Shown: in pieces, positions 1-5,910 of the stretch | How the letters are laid out: each line of letters begins with the position of its first letter | Position numbering within the stretch: the first letter of the stretch is position 1 | Origin: JBBECF01 sp040881945 | GTDB taxonomy: Bacteria > Pseudomonadota > Alphaproteobacteria > Dongiales > Dongiaceae | Assembly (NCBI GenBank): GCA_040881945.1 | Contig: JBBECF010000206.1 | Location: forward strand, 1 to 10,783 | DNA length: 10,783 nucleotides | Direction: 5' to 3' | Made by a program: the position numbers and the translations under genes | Notes under the pieces: generated by a model | Databases searched by the model: none | What the model was told of the DNA's origin: nothing | The model's input: only the letters and a program-made list of their open reading frames with translations

Positions 1-90
1 CCTCCTCAGCATGAGGTTTTTTCTTTGTGCCACAAAGACTTGACCTCATCCTGAGGAGCGCACCGAAGGGGCGCGTCTCGAAGGACGCAC
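1..90. repeat. Palindromic intergenic repeat, copy 1 (left arm cut by window edge)
   Basis: Two nested inverted repeats are visible. The arms at 2-17 and 43-58 match in 15 of 16 positions when one is reverse-complemented (core CTCATCCTGAGGAG). Between them, 22-38 is a perfect 8+8 palindrome around one base, TCTTTGTG-c-CACAAAGA. The right flank continues with GCGCGTCTCGAAGG, the usual outer arm of this kind of element, and its left partner would lie before the window. The same core returns at 7404-7422 and 10708-10724. The sequence is non-coding, and short ORFs read through it are artefacts. I infer a REP/MITE-like dispersed repeat. There is no transposase in the window. Confidence 0.75.
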
Positions 91-141
91 CGACGCGGAC
101 GCAATAGTTTCACAAGCTCCGGGTCGAGGAAGGGGTGGCCG

Positions 142-369
142 ATGGATGAAGAGGAACTCGAGGCGGCGTTGTCGCTGCTGATGGAGGACGCCGAGAACGC
201 CGGCGCCGACGGCCACGAGATCTTCATGCGGCTGCAGGCGATCCTCAACGGCATGCGCGCGCACGGCATGCCGCTGCCGCAGGACCTCGTGGAGATGGAG
301 GCGAACATGGCCAAGGAGTTCGCCGTTCCCGAGGCGCCGGAAAGCGCGAAGCCGGAGAAGACGGAATAG
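142..369 (+). CDS. Small acidic protein of unknown function (75 aa)
   Basis: I do not recognise a named family. The 75-residue product is acidic, has no cysteine, no signal peptide and no membrane segment. Its first 25 residues are rich in D and E (MDEEELEAALSLLMEDAENA), followed by a probable amphipathic helix near residues 26-55 (HEIFMRLQAILNGMRAHGMP) and a disordered-looking tail rich in P, E and K. A good ribosome-binding site, GAGGAAGG, lies about 8 bases before the ATG, which supports both the start and the gene being real. It stands alone, between a palindromic repeat and the solute-binding protein gene 132 bases downstream. A cytoplasmic helical protein, perhaps a small binding partner, is the most that can be inferred. 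Confidence 0.7.
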   Translation: MDEEELEAALSLLMEDAENAGADGHEIFMRLQAILNGMRAHGMPLPQDLVEMEANMAKEFAVPEAPESAKPEKTE

Positions 370-403
370 CGCCCGCCGGCCGCCCGCCGCCGGGCCGCCG
401 ACG

Positions 404-423
404 GCGTCCGCGCGCGCGGACGC
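404..423. repeat. Perfect 20-base GC palindrome downstream of the 75-aa gene
   Basis: GCGTCCGCGC followed by its exact reverse complement GCGCGGACGC forms a perfect self-complementary 20-mer, 35 bases after the stop of the 75-aa gene. As RNA it would make a very stable hairpin. No T-run follows (the next bases are GAAGGAAATC), so it is not a classical intrinsic terminator. It may be a 3'-end-stabilising hairpin, or simply a product of high GC. The rest of the 370-501 gap shows no clear promoter. Confidence 0.4.
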
Positions 424-501
424 GAAGGAAATCTTAAGCCTGTCGGCGGACACTGTGCGGGCCGGCGCGACCGCGCCGGACGGCGCGGCTATGGCGGTAG
501 G

Positions 502-2172
502 ATGAGCCAACCGAGGCAGCACCCCTACATCGATCGGCTCAAGGCGCTGTTCGCCGCCGGCCGCATCGGCCGACGCGACTTCCTGCGCGAGGCGACGCTG
601 CTCGGGGTTGCCGCCGGCGCCGCTTACGCCTTCGTCGACCGCGTTTCCGGCCGGGCCGCGCCGCAGACCGCGCAGACCGCGCAGGTCGCTCGGCCGCGCG
701 GCGGCCGCGTCCGCATCGGGCTGCGCGTCGCCGACGTCGGGCGGCCGCATCGGTTCAGTTGGTGGGAGCCCGAGATCGCCCGCCAGGTGCTGTCGTCCCT
801 GACCAAGACCGGCCCGGACAACATCACCCGGCCGCATCTCCTGGAACGCTGGGAAGTCAGCGACGACCTGCGCAGCTGGACGCTGTTCCTGCGCCCGGAC
901 TTGCGTTGGCGCAAGGGCGGCCGGCTGGTCGCCGACCACGTGATCTGGAACCTGCGTCAGGTGCTCGACCCGGCCGTCGGCTCGCCGGTCCTGGGGTTGA
1001 TGGGGAGCTATATGTTGAGCGACTCCGGCGTTGGCGCGAACGGCGCCGCGCCGGGGCTATGGGACGCCAATGCCATCGAGAAGATCGACGACCTGACGCT
1101 GCGCCTCAACCTGCGGCGGCCGCAGGTCGCGGTGCCGCAGCACCTGCAGCACGGCACCCTCGGCATCCAGGACCCCGAGGAGGGCGGCGTCTTCGGCCCC
1201 GGCTCGAACGGCGCCGGCCCGTTCGAGCTGGTCGAGATCGAGCCGGGCCGCGGCGCGCTGCTGCGCGCGGTCGCCGACTATTGGGAGGGCGTCGGGCCGC
1301 ATCTCGACGCCGTCGAGTTCGTCGACACCGGCGACGACCCGGCCGCCGCCGTGGCGGCGCTCGCCGAACGCCGCGTCGATGGGCTGTACCGCACCGACAT
1401 TCATCATCTCGACGCGATCAAGCTCCTCGATCACCTGAGCATATACGAGGCGGAGTCGTCGTGGACCGCGGTGGCGCGCATGAAGGTCACCGAAAAGCCG
1501 TTCGACGACCCGCGCGTGCGCCGGGCGATGCGGCTGGCGATCGACCCGCACGCGGTCTTGCGCGTCGCCCACGCCGACATGGGCCTGCCGGGCGAACACC
1601 ATCATGTCTGCGCCATCCAACTGGACTACGCCCGGCTGCCGTTCATGAGCCGCGACGTCGCCGCGGCGCGACGGCTGCTCGCCGACGCCGGCTACCCCGA
1701 CGGCTTTGTGACCGAGATCACGGTCAAGCGCGACCCGCCGTGGGAGCTGCTGGCGGTCGAGGAGATGGTGCGTCAATGGAAGGAGGCGGGCGTCCGGGTG
1801 CGCATCAAGGTGGCGCCGACCACGCTGTTCTGGGAGCTGTGGGACAAGGTGCCGTTCGGCTTCACCGAGTGGGCGCACGATTCGCTCGGCATCATCAATC
1901 TTGGCCTCGGCTACCGCAGCGGCGCGCCGTGGAACGAATCCGGCTATGCGAACGCCGAGTTCGACGCCCTGCTCAACGAGGCCGAAGGCCTTCTCGATCT
2001 CGATGCACGGCGCGCCGTGATGGCCAAGATCGAAAGGCTGTTGCAGGAGGACGGGCCGATCGTGCAGCCGCTCTGGCTCGGCGTCTTCACCGCCTACGAC
2101 CGCCGCGTCCAGGGCTTCACCCTCTACCCCAACCGCGCCATCCACGCCAACGAGCTGGCGATCGAAGGGTGA
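502..2172 (+). CDS. ABC transporter solute-binding protein, peptide/nickel family (SBP_bac_5), Tat-exported
   Basis: Periplasmic binding protein of the DppA/OppA/NikA class (556 aa, a normal length), which would deliver a peptide or similar ligand to an ABC importer. The N-terminus carries a twin-arginine signal: GRRDFL at residues 23-28, then a hydrophobic stretch at about 32-45. No lipobox cysteine is seen, so the mature protein should be soluble. The body is typical of the family, including a threading segment WTLFLRPDLRWRKGG and the family hallmark FDDPRVRRAMRLAID at residues 334-348. The start at 502 keeps the full Tat region; the upstream GGCGGTAGG is a weak, close ribosome-binding site. 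No permease or ATPase gene follows. The next genes are a hicBA pair, so the transporter partners must be elsewhere. The ligand cannot be read from sequence. Confidence 0.92.
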   Translation: MSQPRQHPYIDRLKALFAAGRIGRRDFLREATLLGVAAGAAYAFVDRVSGRAAPQTAQTAQVARPRGGRVRIGLRVADVGRPHRFSWWEPEIARQVLSSLTKTGPDNITRPHLLERWEVSDDLRSWTLFLRPDLRWRKGGRLVADHVIWNLRQVLDPAVGSPVLGLMGSYMLSDSGVGANGAAPGLWDANAIEKIDDLTLRLNLRRPQVAVPQHLQHGTLGIQDPEEGGVFGPGSNGAGPFELVEIEPGRGALLRAVADYWEGVGPHLDAVEFVDTGDDPAAAVAALAERRVDGLYRTDIHHLDAIKLLDHLSIYEAESSWTAVARMKVTEKPFDDPRVRRAMRLAIDPHAVLRVAHADMGLPGEHHHVCAIQLDYARLPFMSRDVAAARRLLADAGYPDGFVTEITVKRDPPWELLAVEEMVRQWKEAGVRVRIKVAPTTLFWELWDKVPFGFTEWAHDSLGIINLGLGYRSGAPWNESGYANAEFDALLNEAEGLLDLDARRAVMAKIERLLQEDGPIVQPLWLGVFTAYDRRVQGFTLYPNRAIHANELAIEG

Positions 2173-2194
2173 GGCGGCGGGGGCCGCGAAGAGT

Positions 2195-2221
2195 TTGAAA
2201 TAGTGCAAATCTTGCTGTAAT
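2195..2221 (+). promoter_or_regulatory. Candidate promoter of hicBA
   Basis: The 2190-2230 stretch is clearly more AT-rich than its surroundings. TTGAAA at 2195-2200 and TGTAAT at 2216-2221 resemble sigma-70 hexamers with a short 15-base spacer (16 if TTTGAA at 2194-2199 is used). Transcription would begin near 2228-2231, at or next to the hicB ATG, so the mRNA may be leaderless. That agrees with the absence of a Shine-Dalgarno sequence there. This is inference from hexamers only. Confidence 0.4.
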
Positions 2222-2230
2222 TGATACGTC

Positions 2231-2500
2231 ATGGCCCGGAAGGAAAAGGTCACGACCAGGGAATACACCTACACGGCCGTCTTCGAGCCCGCCGAGGAGG
2301 GCGGCTACATCGTCAGCTTTCCCGCTCTGCCGGGCTGTGCGACGCAGGGCGAGACCCTGGACGAGGCGCGGGCGATGGCGGCCGATGCGCTCCAGGGATA
2401 TTTGGAGGTCCTCGTCGCCCACGGCCGTCCGGTCCCGTCCGAGCGGCCTCCGACGAAGCCGTTCCGGGAACCGGTGAAAGTTGCGCTCAAGGCCGGATGA
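2231..2500 (+). CDS. hicB: HicB-family antitoxin (short HicB-like type)
   Basis: Antitoxin of a type II HicBA module, which binds and blocks the HicA RNase. The 89-aa protein has the degraded RNase H-like HicB fold: YTAVFEPAEEGGYIVSFPAL at about residues 14-33, then LPGCATQGETLDEARAMAADAL and a helix through YLEVLVAHGRPVP. It ends soon after residue 80 without a ribbon-helix-helix or helix-turn-helix domain, so it belongs to the short HicB class and its own role in DNA binding is uncertain. The ATG at 2231 has no recognisable ribosome-binding site (see the promoter entry for the leaderless reading). Its stop overlaps the start of hicA by four bases (ATGA), so the two are translationally coupled, antitoxin first. 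Confidence 0.9.
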   Translation: MARKEKVTTREYTYTAVFEPAEEGGYIVSFPALPGCATQGETLDEARAMAADALQGYLEVLVAHGRPVPSERPPTKPFREPVKVALKAG

Positions 2501-2727
2501 GCGGCCGGCTGCCGCAACTGTCCTATCGGAAGGTGGCGAAGGCCCTGCAACGCGCCGGCCTGGTCCTCGACCACGCGACCGGTAGCCACCACTTCTTCAT
2601 TCACCCCGACGATCCGAGGATCCTCGTATCGGTGCCGCGCCACTCGAAGGACATCAAGCGCGGACTTCTCCACGGGATTATCAAGGACGCCGGCCTCACG
2701 GTCGAGGAGTTCCTTGACCTTCTCTAA
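2497..2727 (+). CDS. hicA: HicA-family toxin, mRNA interferase
   Basis: Toxin partner of the preceding hicB. HicA proteins are small double-stranded-RNA-binding-fold RNases that cut mRNA in the ribosome context. The 76-aa product has the family pattern: an N-terminal helix (LSYRKVAKALQRAGLVLD), the catalytic-histidine motif GSHHFF at residues 29-34, a strand ending in VSVPRHSKDIKRG, and the C-terminal helix LLHGIIKDAGLTVEEFLDLL. I start it at the ATG at 2497, which overlaps the hicB stop. The same frame stays open upstream to 2221, but that part lies inside hicB out of frame and has no homology sense. No key residue is missing, so the toxin looks active. It converges with the FitA-like gene, with 61 bases between the two stops. 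Confidence 0.9.
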   Translation: MSGRLPQLSYRKVAKALQRAGLVLDHATGSHHFFIHPDDPRILVSVPRHSKDIKRGLLHGIIKDAGLTVEEFLDLL

Positions 2728-2788
2728 ATGACCGCCGATCGGACCGCGGCGCGCGGCGGCGGGGCCACACCGGCATCGACGGTTACGA

Positions 2789-3019
2789 TCACCGCTCTCT
2801 GTCGTTGCGGATATCGGCGGTGACATCACCGCGAAAGCTGCTGGCAAGACGCGTCCGCATGGCGGCGGCACGGCGCGCGACGTCGGCCCGATCGCGCAGG
2901 ACGGCCTGGTCGAGGATGGCCCGCACCTCCGACGCAAGGGATCGCCGGTTCGCCCGCGCTGCCTCGCACAGGCGCCGGTAAAGGCGCTCGTCGATGTTTC
3001 GCACGGTCAGTTGACGCAT
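2789..3019 (-). CDS. FitA-like ribbon-helix-helix antitoxin, without a visible toxin partner
   Basis: A 76-aa protein that begins with an Arc/FitA-type ribbon-helix-helix: strand MRQLTVRNIDERLYRRL at residues 1-17, then two helices (CEAARANRRSLASEVRAILDQ). This fold dimerises and binds operator DNA. The C-terminal half is rich in R and A, as in antitoxins whose tail wraps a PIN-domain toxin. The ATG at 3019 is chosen because the RHH strand starts there; the longer frame upstream is antisense-type reading through the neighbouring hydrolase. It lies 26 bases after the fumarylacetoacetate-hydrolase-family gene on the same strand. FitA/VapB genes are normally followed at once by a PIN RNase, but here the next thing downstream is the converging hicA and no PIN-like frame (conserved D/E residues) exists. 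Orphan antitoxin or small transcription regulator. Confidence 0.75.
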   Translation of the reverse strand: MRQLTVRNIDERLYRRLCEAARANRRSLASEVRAILDQAVLRDRADVARRAAAMRTRLASSFRGDVTADIRNDRER

Positions 3020-3045
3020 GAATGACGGTCCCGGTTCGGCGTTCG

Positions 3046-3900
3046 CTACCCCGCCGCGCCCCAGGCGCGGCAGGTCTGGCGCTGTTCGCCGAGGCCGGCG
3101 ATGCCGAGGGCGACCGTGTCGCCGGGCTTGAGGTAGCGCGGCGGCTTCCGGCCCATGCCGACGCCGGGCGGCGTGCCGGTGATAATGACGTCGCCCGGCA
3201 TCAGCGTCATGAAGCGGCTGATGTAGCTGATGAGATGGACGACGCCGAAGACCATGGTCGCGGTGCTGCCCCGCTGCATGGCCGCGCCGTTCACGTCGAG
3301 CCACATCTCCAGGTGCTGCGGATCGCGGATCTCGTCGGTCGTCACCAGCCAGGGCCCCAGCGGCGCGAAGCTGTCGCAGCCCTTGCCCTTGTCCCAGGTG
3401 CCGCCGCGCTCGAGCTGGAAGGCGCGTTCGGAGACGTCGTTGCAGATCGTGTAGCCGGCGAGGTGGGCCAGCGCATCGCGCTCCTCGACGTAGCGGGCGA
3501 CACTGCCGATGATCAGCGCGAGCTCAACCTCCCAGTCGGTCTTTTCCGACCCCTTGGGGATGACGATTTCGTCGTTCGGGCCAACGATCGCCGTCGTCGC
3601 CTTCATGAACAGCACCGGCTCGGCGGGGGTCGGCAGGCCGGCTTCGGCGGCGTGGTCGGCGTAGTTGAGGCCGACGGCGACGATCTTGCCGATGCCGGCC
3701 ACAGGCGGTCCCAGCCGCGGGCGGCCCGGCACCGCCGGCAGGCTCGCCGGGTCGATCGCCCGCAACTCCTTAAGCCGCGCCGGCGCCAGCGCGGCGGCGT
3801 CGATGTCGGCGATCCGGCCGCTCAGGTCGCGCAAGCCCCCCGCGGCGTCGACCAGCCCCGGCTTTTCCTGCCCGGCCGGGCCAAAACGCACCAGCTTCAT
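3046..3900 (-). CDS. Fumarylacetoacetate hydrolase family protein
   Basis: Cytoplasmic metal-dependent enzyme of the FAH superfamily (284 aa, usual length), which cleaves or hydrates 2-oxo/enol acids in catabolic pathways. Residues 1-60 form the small N-terminal domain, and the catalytic domain runs from about 70 to 280. The metal-binding carboxylates fit E124 and E126 in WEVELALIIG and D155 in CNDVSER. Also present are the loop KGKGCDSFAPLGPW (171-184) and the signature TGTPPGVGMG (241-250). Members are variously annotated as 2-hydroxyhepta-2,4-diene-1,7-dioate isomerase, acylpyruvase or ureidoglycolate lyase, and the sequence does not decide among them. It follows the carbamoyl-amide hydrolase gene by 135 bases on the same strand. 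It could be co-transcribed with that gene and handle a carbon fragment of the same pathway, but this is inference. Confidence 0.92.
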   Translation of the reverse strand: MKLVRFGPAGQEKPGLVDAAGGLRDLSGRIADIDAAALAPARLKELRAIDPASLPAVPGRPRLGPPVAGIGKIVAVGLNYADHAAEAGLPTPAEPVLFMKATTAIVGPNDEIVIPKGSEKTDWEVELALIIGSVARYVEERDALAHLAGYTICNDVSERAFQLERGGTWDKGKGCDSFAPLGPWLVTTDEIRDPQHLEMWLDVNGAAMQRGSTATMVFGVVHLISYISRFMTLMPGDVIITGTPPGVGMGRKPPRYLKPGDTVALGIAGLGEQRQTCRAWGAAG

Positions 3901-4002
3901 CGGTCCTGCCCCTCTTTGTTGCGAATTGGTCCGGCGATGCCGGCCGGCGCGAGGCGACTATCGCAACCCGCGGCATGCGGTGCAATCGCGGAGTCATCGC
4001 CT

Positions 4003-4017
4003 CCCGCACTTCGCGGG
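4003..4017 (-). other. Small hairpin between the two minus-strand hydrolase genes
   Basis: CCCGC-acttc-GCGGG can form a 5-bp stem with a 5-base loop, 18 bases past the stop of the carbamoyl-amide hydrolase gene. There is no T-run after it in the direction of transcription. It could slow or process the transcript, but it is not a convincing terminator, so read-through into the FAH-family gene is plausible. Confidence 0.25.
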
Positions 4018-4035
4018 GAAGGGGCATTTTCCCGG

Positions 4036-4905
4036 TCAATGCGTCGGGTCGACCAGGTCCTTGTAGGTCTCGGGCCGGCGGTCGCGGAAGAACTGCCACA
4101 GGTCGCGCACCTCGCGCACCTTGTCGAGGTCGAGCTCGGCGACGATCAGCTCGTCCTTGTCCTCGCTCGCCTGCTTGAGGACCTTGCCGCGCGGGTCGAC
4201 GAAATAGCTGGAGCCGTAGAAGCGGCCGATGTTCCACGGCGCCTCGGTGCCGACCCGGTTGACCGCCCCGATGAAGACGCCGTTGGCGACCGCCGCCGCC
4301 GGCTGCTCGAGGTTCCACAGATATTGGCTCAAGCCCGCGACGGTGGCCGAGGGGTTGACGATGTACTCGGCGCCGTTCAACGCCAGCGCCCGCCAGCCTT
4401 CGGGGAAGTGGCGGTCATAGCAGATATAGACGCCGAGCTTGCAGAAGCCGAGGTCGAACACCGGATAGCCGAGGTTGCCGGGCTTGAAGAAGAACTTTTC
4501 GTAGAACCCGGCGACCTGCGGGATGTGGACCTTGCGGAACTTGCCGAGATAGGCGCCGTCGGCGCCGATCACCGCCGCCGTGTTGTAATAGACCCCGGTC
4601 ATTTCCTGCTCGTAGACCGGGGCGACGATCGCCATGCCGTACTGCTTTGCCAGCTTCTGCATCAGGCTCGTCGTCGGCCCGTCGGGCACCGCCTCGGTCG
4701 CCCGGTACCACTTCGTGTCCTGGCTCGGACAGAAATAGGGCTGCGTGAAGACCTCCTGCAGGCACAGCACCTGCACCTTCTTCTTCGCGGCCTTCGCGAT
4801 GAGCGGCAGATGCGCTTCGAGCATCATCTCGCGGATCTTCTGCGGCGGCATCGAGGTGTTGCCCTTCAGCGACATCTGGATCAATCCGGCCGTGACCTTG
4901 CCCAT
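4036..4905 (-). CDS. Carbon-nitrogen hydrolase, beta-ureidopropionase / N-carbamoyl-amidase-like
   Basis: Member of the nitrilase superfamily (289 aa). The Glu-Lys-Cys triad is intact: E51 in LCLQEVFTQPYF, K125 in FRKVHIPQ, C162 in YICYDRHFPEG. The long inserts YFCPSQDTKWY and FYEKFFFKPGNLGYPVFD, and NPSATVAGLSQYLWNLEQP after the cysteine, are those of the beta-ureidopropionase / N-carbamoylputrescine amidase branch rather than true nitrilases. The expected reaction is hydrolysis of an N-carbamoyl amine or amino acid to ammonia, CO2 and the free amine, as in the last step of reductive uracil/thymine breakdown. A strong ribosome-binding site GGGGAGG lies 5 bases before the ATG, and a RutR-like palindrome lies just upstream, which favours the pyrimidine role. 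No dihydropyrimidinase or dihydropyrimidine dehydrogenase gene is in the window, so N-carbamoylputrescine remains possible. Confidence 0.92.
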   Translation of the reverse strand: MGKVTAGLIQMSLKGNTSMPPQKIREMMLEAHLPLIAKAAKKKVQVLCLQEVFTQPYFCPSQDTKWYRATEAVPDGPTTSLMQKLAKQYGMAIVAPVYEQEMTGVYYNTAAVIGADGAYLGKFRKVHIPQVAGFYEKFFFKPGNLGYPVFDLGFCKLGVYICYDRHFPEGWRALALNGAEYIVNPSATVAGLSQYLWNLEQPAAAVANGVFIGAVNRVGTEAPWNIGRFYGSSYFVDPRGKVLKQASEDKDELIVAELDLDKVREVRDLWQFFRDRRPETYKDLVDPTH

Positions 4906-4926
4906 CGGCGCCTCCCCGCTCTCGTC

Positions 4927-4942
4927 TTGACCGCTTGGTCAG
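4927..4942. promoter_or_regulatory. RutR-like operator palindrome
   Basis: TTGACCGCTTGGTCAG matches the known RutR recognition palindrome TTGACCAnnTGGTCAA at 12 of its 14 defined positions. The half-sites TGACC/GGTCA are perfectly inverted. It lies 22-37 bases before the ATG of the carbamoyl-amide hydrolase gene and just downstream of the candidate -10, the usual position for repression. RutR is the TetR-family uracil/thymine sensor that controls pyrimidine breakdown. No rutR gene is in the window, and another TetR-family regulator with a similar site cannot be excluded. Confidence 0.6.
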
Positions 4943-4951
4943 GTTCGGGCG

Positions 4952-4979
4952 AGCTTAGCACGGTCCGACGGCCCTTCAA
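4952..4979 (-). promoter_or_regulatory. Candidate promoter of the carbamoyl-amide hydrolase gene
   Basis: On the minus strand TTGAAG (4979-4974) and TAAGCT (4957-4952) are spaced by 16 bases and would start transcription near 4945. The RutR-like palindrome would then cover about +3 to +18. The hexamers are only fair matches, and the operator position is the main support. Confidence 0.35.
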
Positions 4980-5024
4980 ATTGCGGCGGACAGCGGCCAT
5001 ATCTGTCTCTACTATGGAAGGTCG

Positions 5025-5723
5025 GTGTTGGACCCGCTTCGACGGTCGGGCGTGGCGATGGCGAATCTGATCACAACGGCCCGGTTTGCCCTGCTTTTCG
5101 TGCTCGTGGCCCTGGCCTACGGCGCGCCGCCGGAATGGCAGCTCCTCGATGCGCCGCTGCTGGTGCTGATTATCGTCCTCGACGGGGTCGACGGCTATGT
5201 CGCGCGCAAGCGCGGCGAGGTCACGGCCTTCGGCGCCATCTTCGACATCGCCGTGGACCGCGTCGTCGAGATCGTTTTGTGGGTGGTGCTGGCCGACCTG
5301 GAACTGGTCCCCATCTGGGTCGCCATTGTCTTCGTGACGCGCGGCTCGCTCGTCGATTCGATCCGCTACGCGGCGATGTCCGGCGGCCAGACCCCGTTCG
5401 GGATGATGCGCACGGGCTGGGGGCGATTCCTGGTCGCCGGCCGCTTCATGCGCGGGTTCTACGGCGCGCTCAAGGCGACGACCTTCGGCTGGATCTTCCT
5501 GATCCAGCCCCTGCCGCGCCTCGATCCCGAGCTGTGGGCGGCGTGGTCGGCGCCGATCGGGCTGGTCACCGCCGTCCTGGTCTACGCGGCCGTTGCGTTG
5601 TGCCTGGCCCGCGGCATCCCGGTGCTGGTCGAGTTTGTGATGACCTCGGACCTGTTCCGCGTCACGCCGCGCCGGCGGCCGCGCCGGGCCGCCTTGGACG
5701 TGCGCTCGCGCCCGGCGGGGTGA
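5025..5723 (+). CDS. CDP-alcohol phosphatidyltransferase family membrane protein
   Basis: Integral membrane enzyme that transfers a phosphatidyl group from CDP-diacylglycerol, or a similar CDP-alcohol reaction, in phospholipid synthesis. The family motif D-x2-DG-x2-AR-x8-G-x3-D-x3-D is complete: D53, D56-G57, A60-R61, G70, D74 and D78 (numbered from the start used here). Hydrophobic segments fit several transmembrane helices (about 15-33, 43-52, 82-105, 150-162, 178-202), and the C-terminal tail is strongly basic (PRRRPRRAALDVRSRP). The start is uncertain: GGAAGG at 5016-5021 favours the GTG at 5025 or the TTG at 5028, while the ATG at 5058 gives MANLITTARF, the typical N-terminus of this family. 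It does not look like a canonical PgsA or PssA by context, so the alcohol acceptor is unknown. It runs tail to tail with the tRNA gene, 15 bases apart. Confidence 0.88.
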   Translation: MLDPLRRSGVAMANLITTARFALLFVLVALAYGAPPEWQLLDAPLLVLIIVLDGVDGYVARKRGEVTAFGAIFDIAVDRVVEIVLWVVLADLELVPIWVAIVFVTRGSLVDSIRYAAMSGGQTPFGMMRTGWGRFLVAGRFMRGFYGALKATTFGWIFLIQPLPRLDPELWAAWSAPIGLVTAVLVYAAVALCLARGIPVLVEFVMTSDLFRVTPRRRPRRAALDVRSRPAG

Positions 5724-5738
5724 CGGCCCGCGAGGCGG

Positions 5739-5810
5739 TGCCGGGTGTCAGAGTCGAACTGACGACCTACCGCTTACAAGGCGGTTGCTCTACCCCTGAG
5801 CTAACCCGGC
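5739..5810 (-). tRNA. tRNA-Thr (anticodon UGU)
   Basis: The minus strand folds as a complete 72-base cloverleaf. The acceptor GCCGGGT/ACCCGGC is fully paired with discriminator A. The D arm is GCTC-AGGGGTA-GAGC. The anticodon arm is ACCGC-CTTGTAA-GCGGT with TGT at the anticodon. The variable loop is AGGTC and the T arm is GTCAG-TTCGACT-CTGAC. It decodes ACA (and other ACN codons by wobble). The 3' CCA is not encoded (the genome gives CCG), so it must be added after transcription. The gene has its own promoter to the right and converges with the phosphatidyltransferase gene. Confidence 0.95.
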
Positions 5811-5821
5811 GCCGGCGGCCG

Positions 5822-5827
5822 ATCATA
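5822..5827 (-). promoter_or_regulatory. -10 element of the tRNA-Thr promoter
   Basis: TATGAT on the minus strand lies 11 bases before the mature tRNA 5' end, so transcription would start about 5 bases upstream of the tRNA. It is followed by a GC-rich discriminator (CGGCCGCC), typical of growth-rate-regulated stable-RNA promoters. No good -35 is visible. Confidence 0.45.
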
Positions 5828-5878
5828 CCCCGATTCGCGCCGCCATGGACTGCCGTCGCAAGGCCCGCGCCGGACCGC

Positions 5879-5884
5879 TATAAT
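5879..5884 (+). promoter_or_regulatory. -10 element upstream of the Nit1-type amidase gene
   Basis: A perfect TATAAT sits 26 bases before the ATG, a rare match in DNA this GC-rich. A -35 at the right distance is weak (GTCGCA at 5855-5860, 18-base spacer). Together with the tRNA -10 at 5822-5827 it makes a divergent promoter region of about 100 bases. Confidence 0.45.
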
Positions 5885-5910
5885 CGCCGCCGAAGCGGAA
5901 GGGAACCCCG

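Noticed and set aside
1057..2268. 403-codon minus-strand frame opposite the peptide-type binding protein
   Set aside because: Shadow of the 502-2172 gene; no domain sense and biased composition.
2221..2496. N-terminal extension of hicA to 2221
   Set aside because: It overlaps hicB out of frame and lacks homology; the ATG at 2497 with ATGA overlap is the family-typical start.
3022..5070. Very long plus-strand open frame (682 codons)
   Set aside because: It is antisense to two clearly homologous enzymes (FAH family and carbamoyl-amide hydrolase), its translation is low-complexity R/A/D/V-rich text, and it arises from high GC at third positions.
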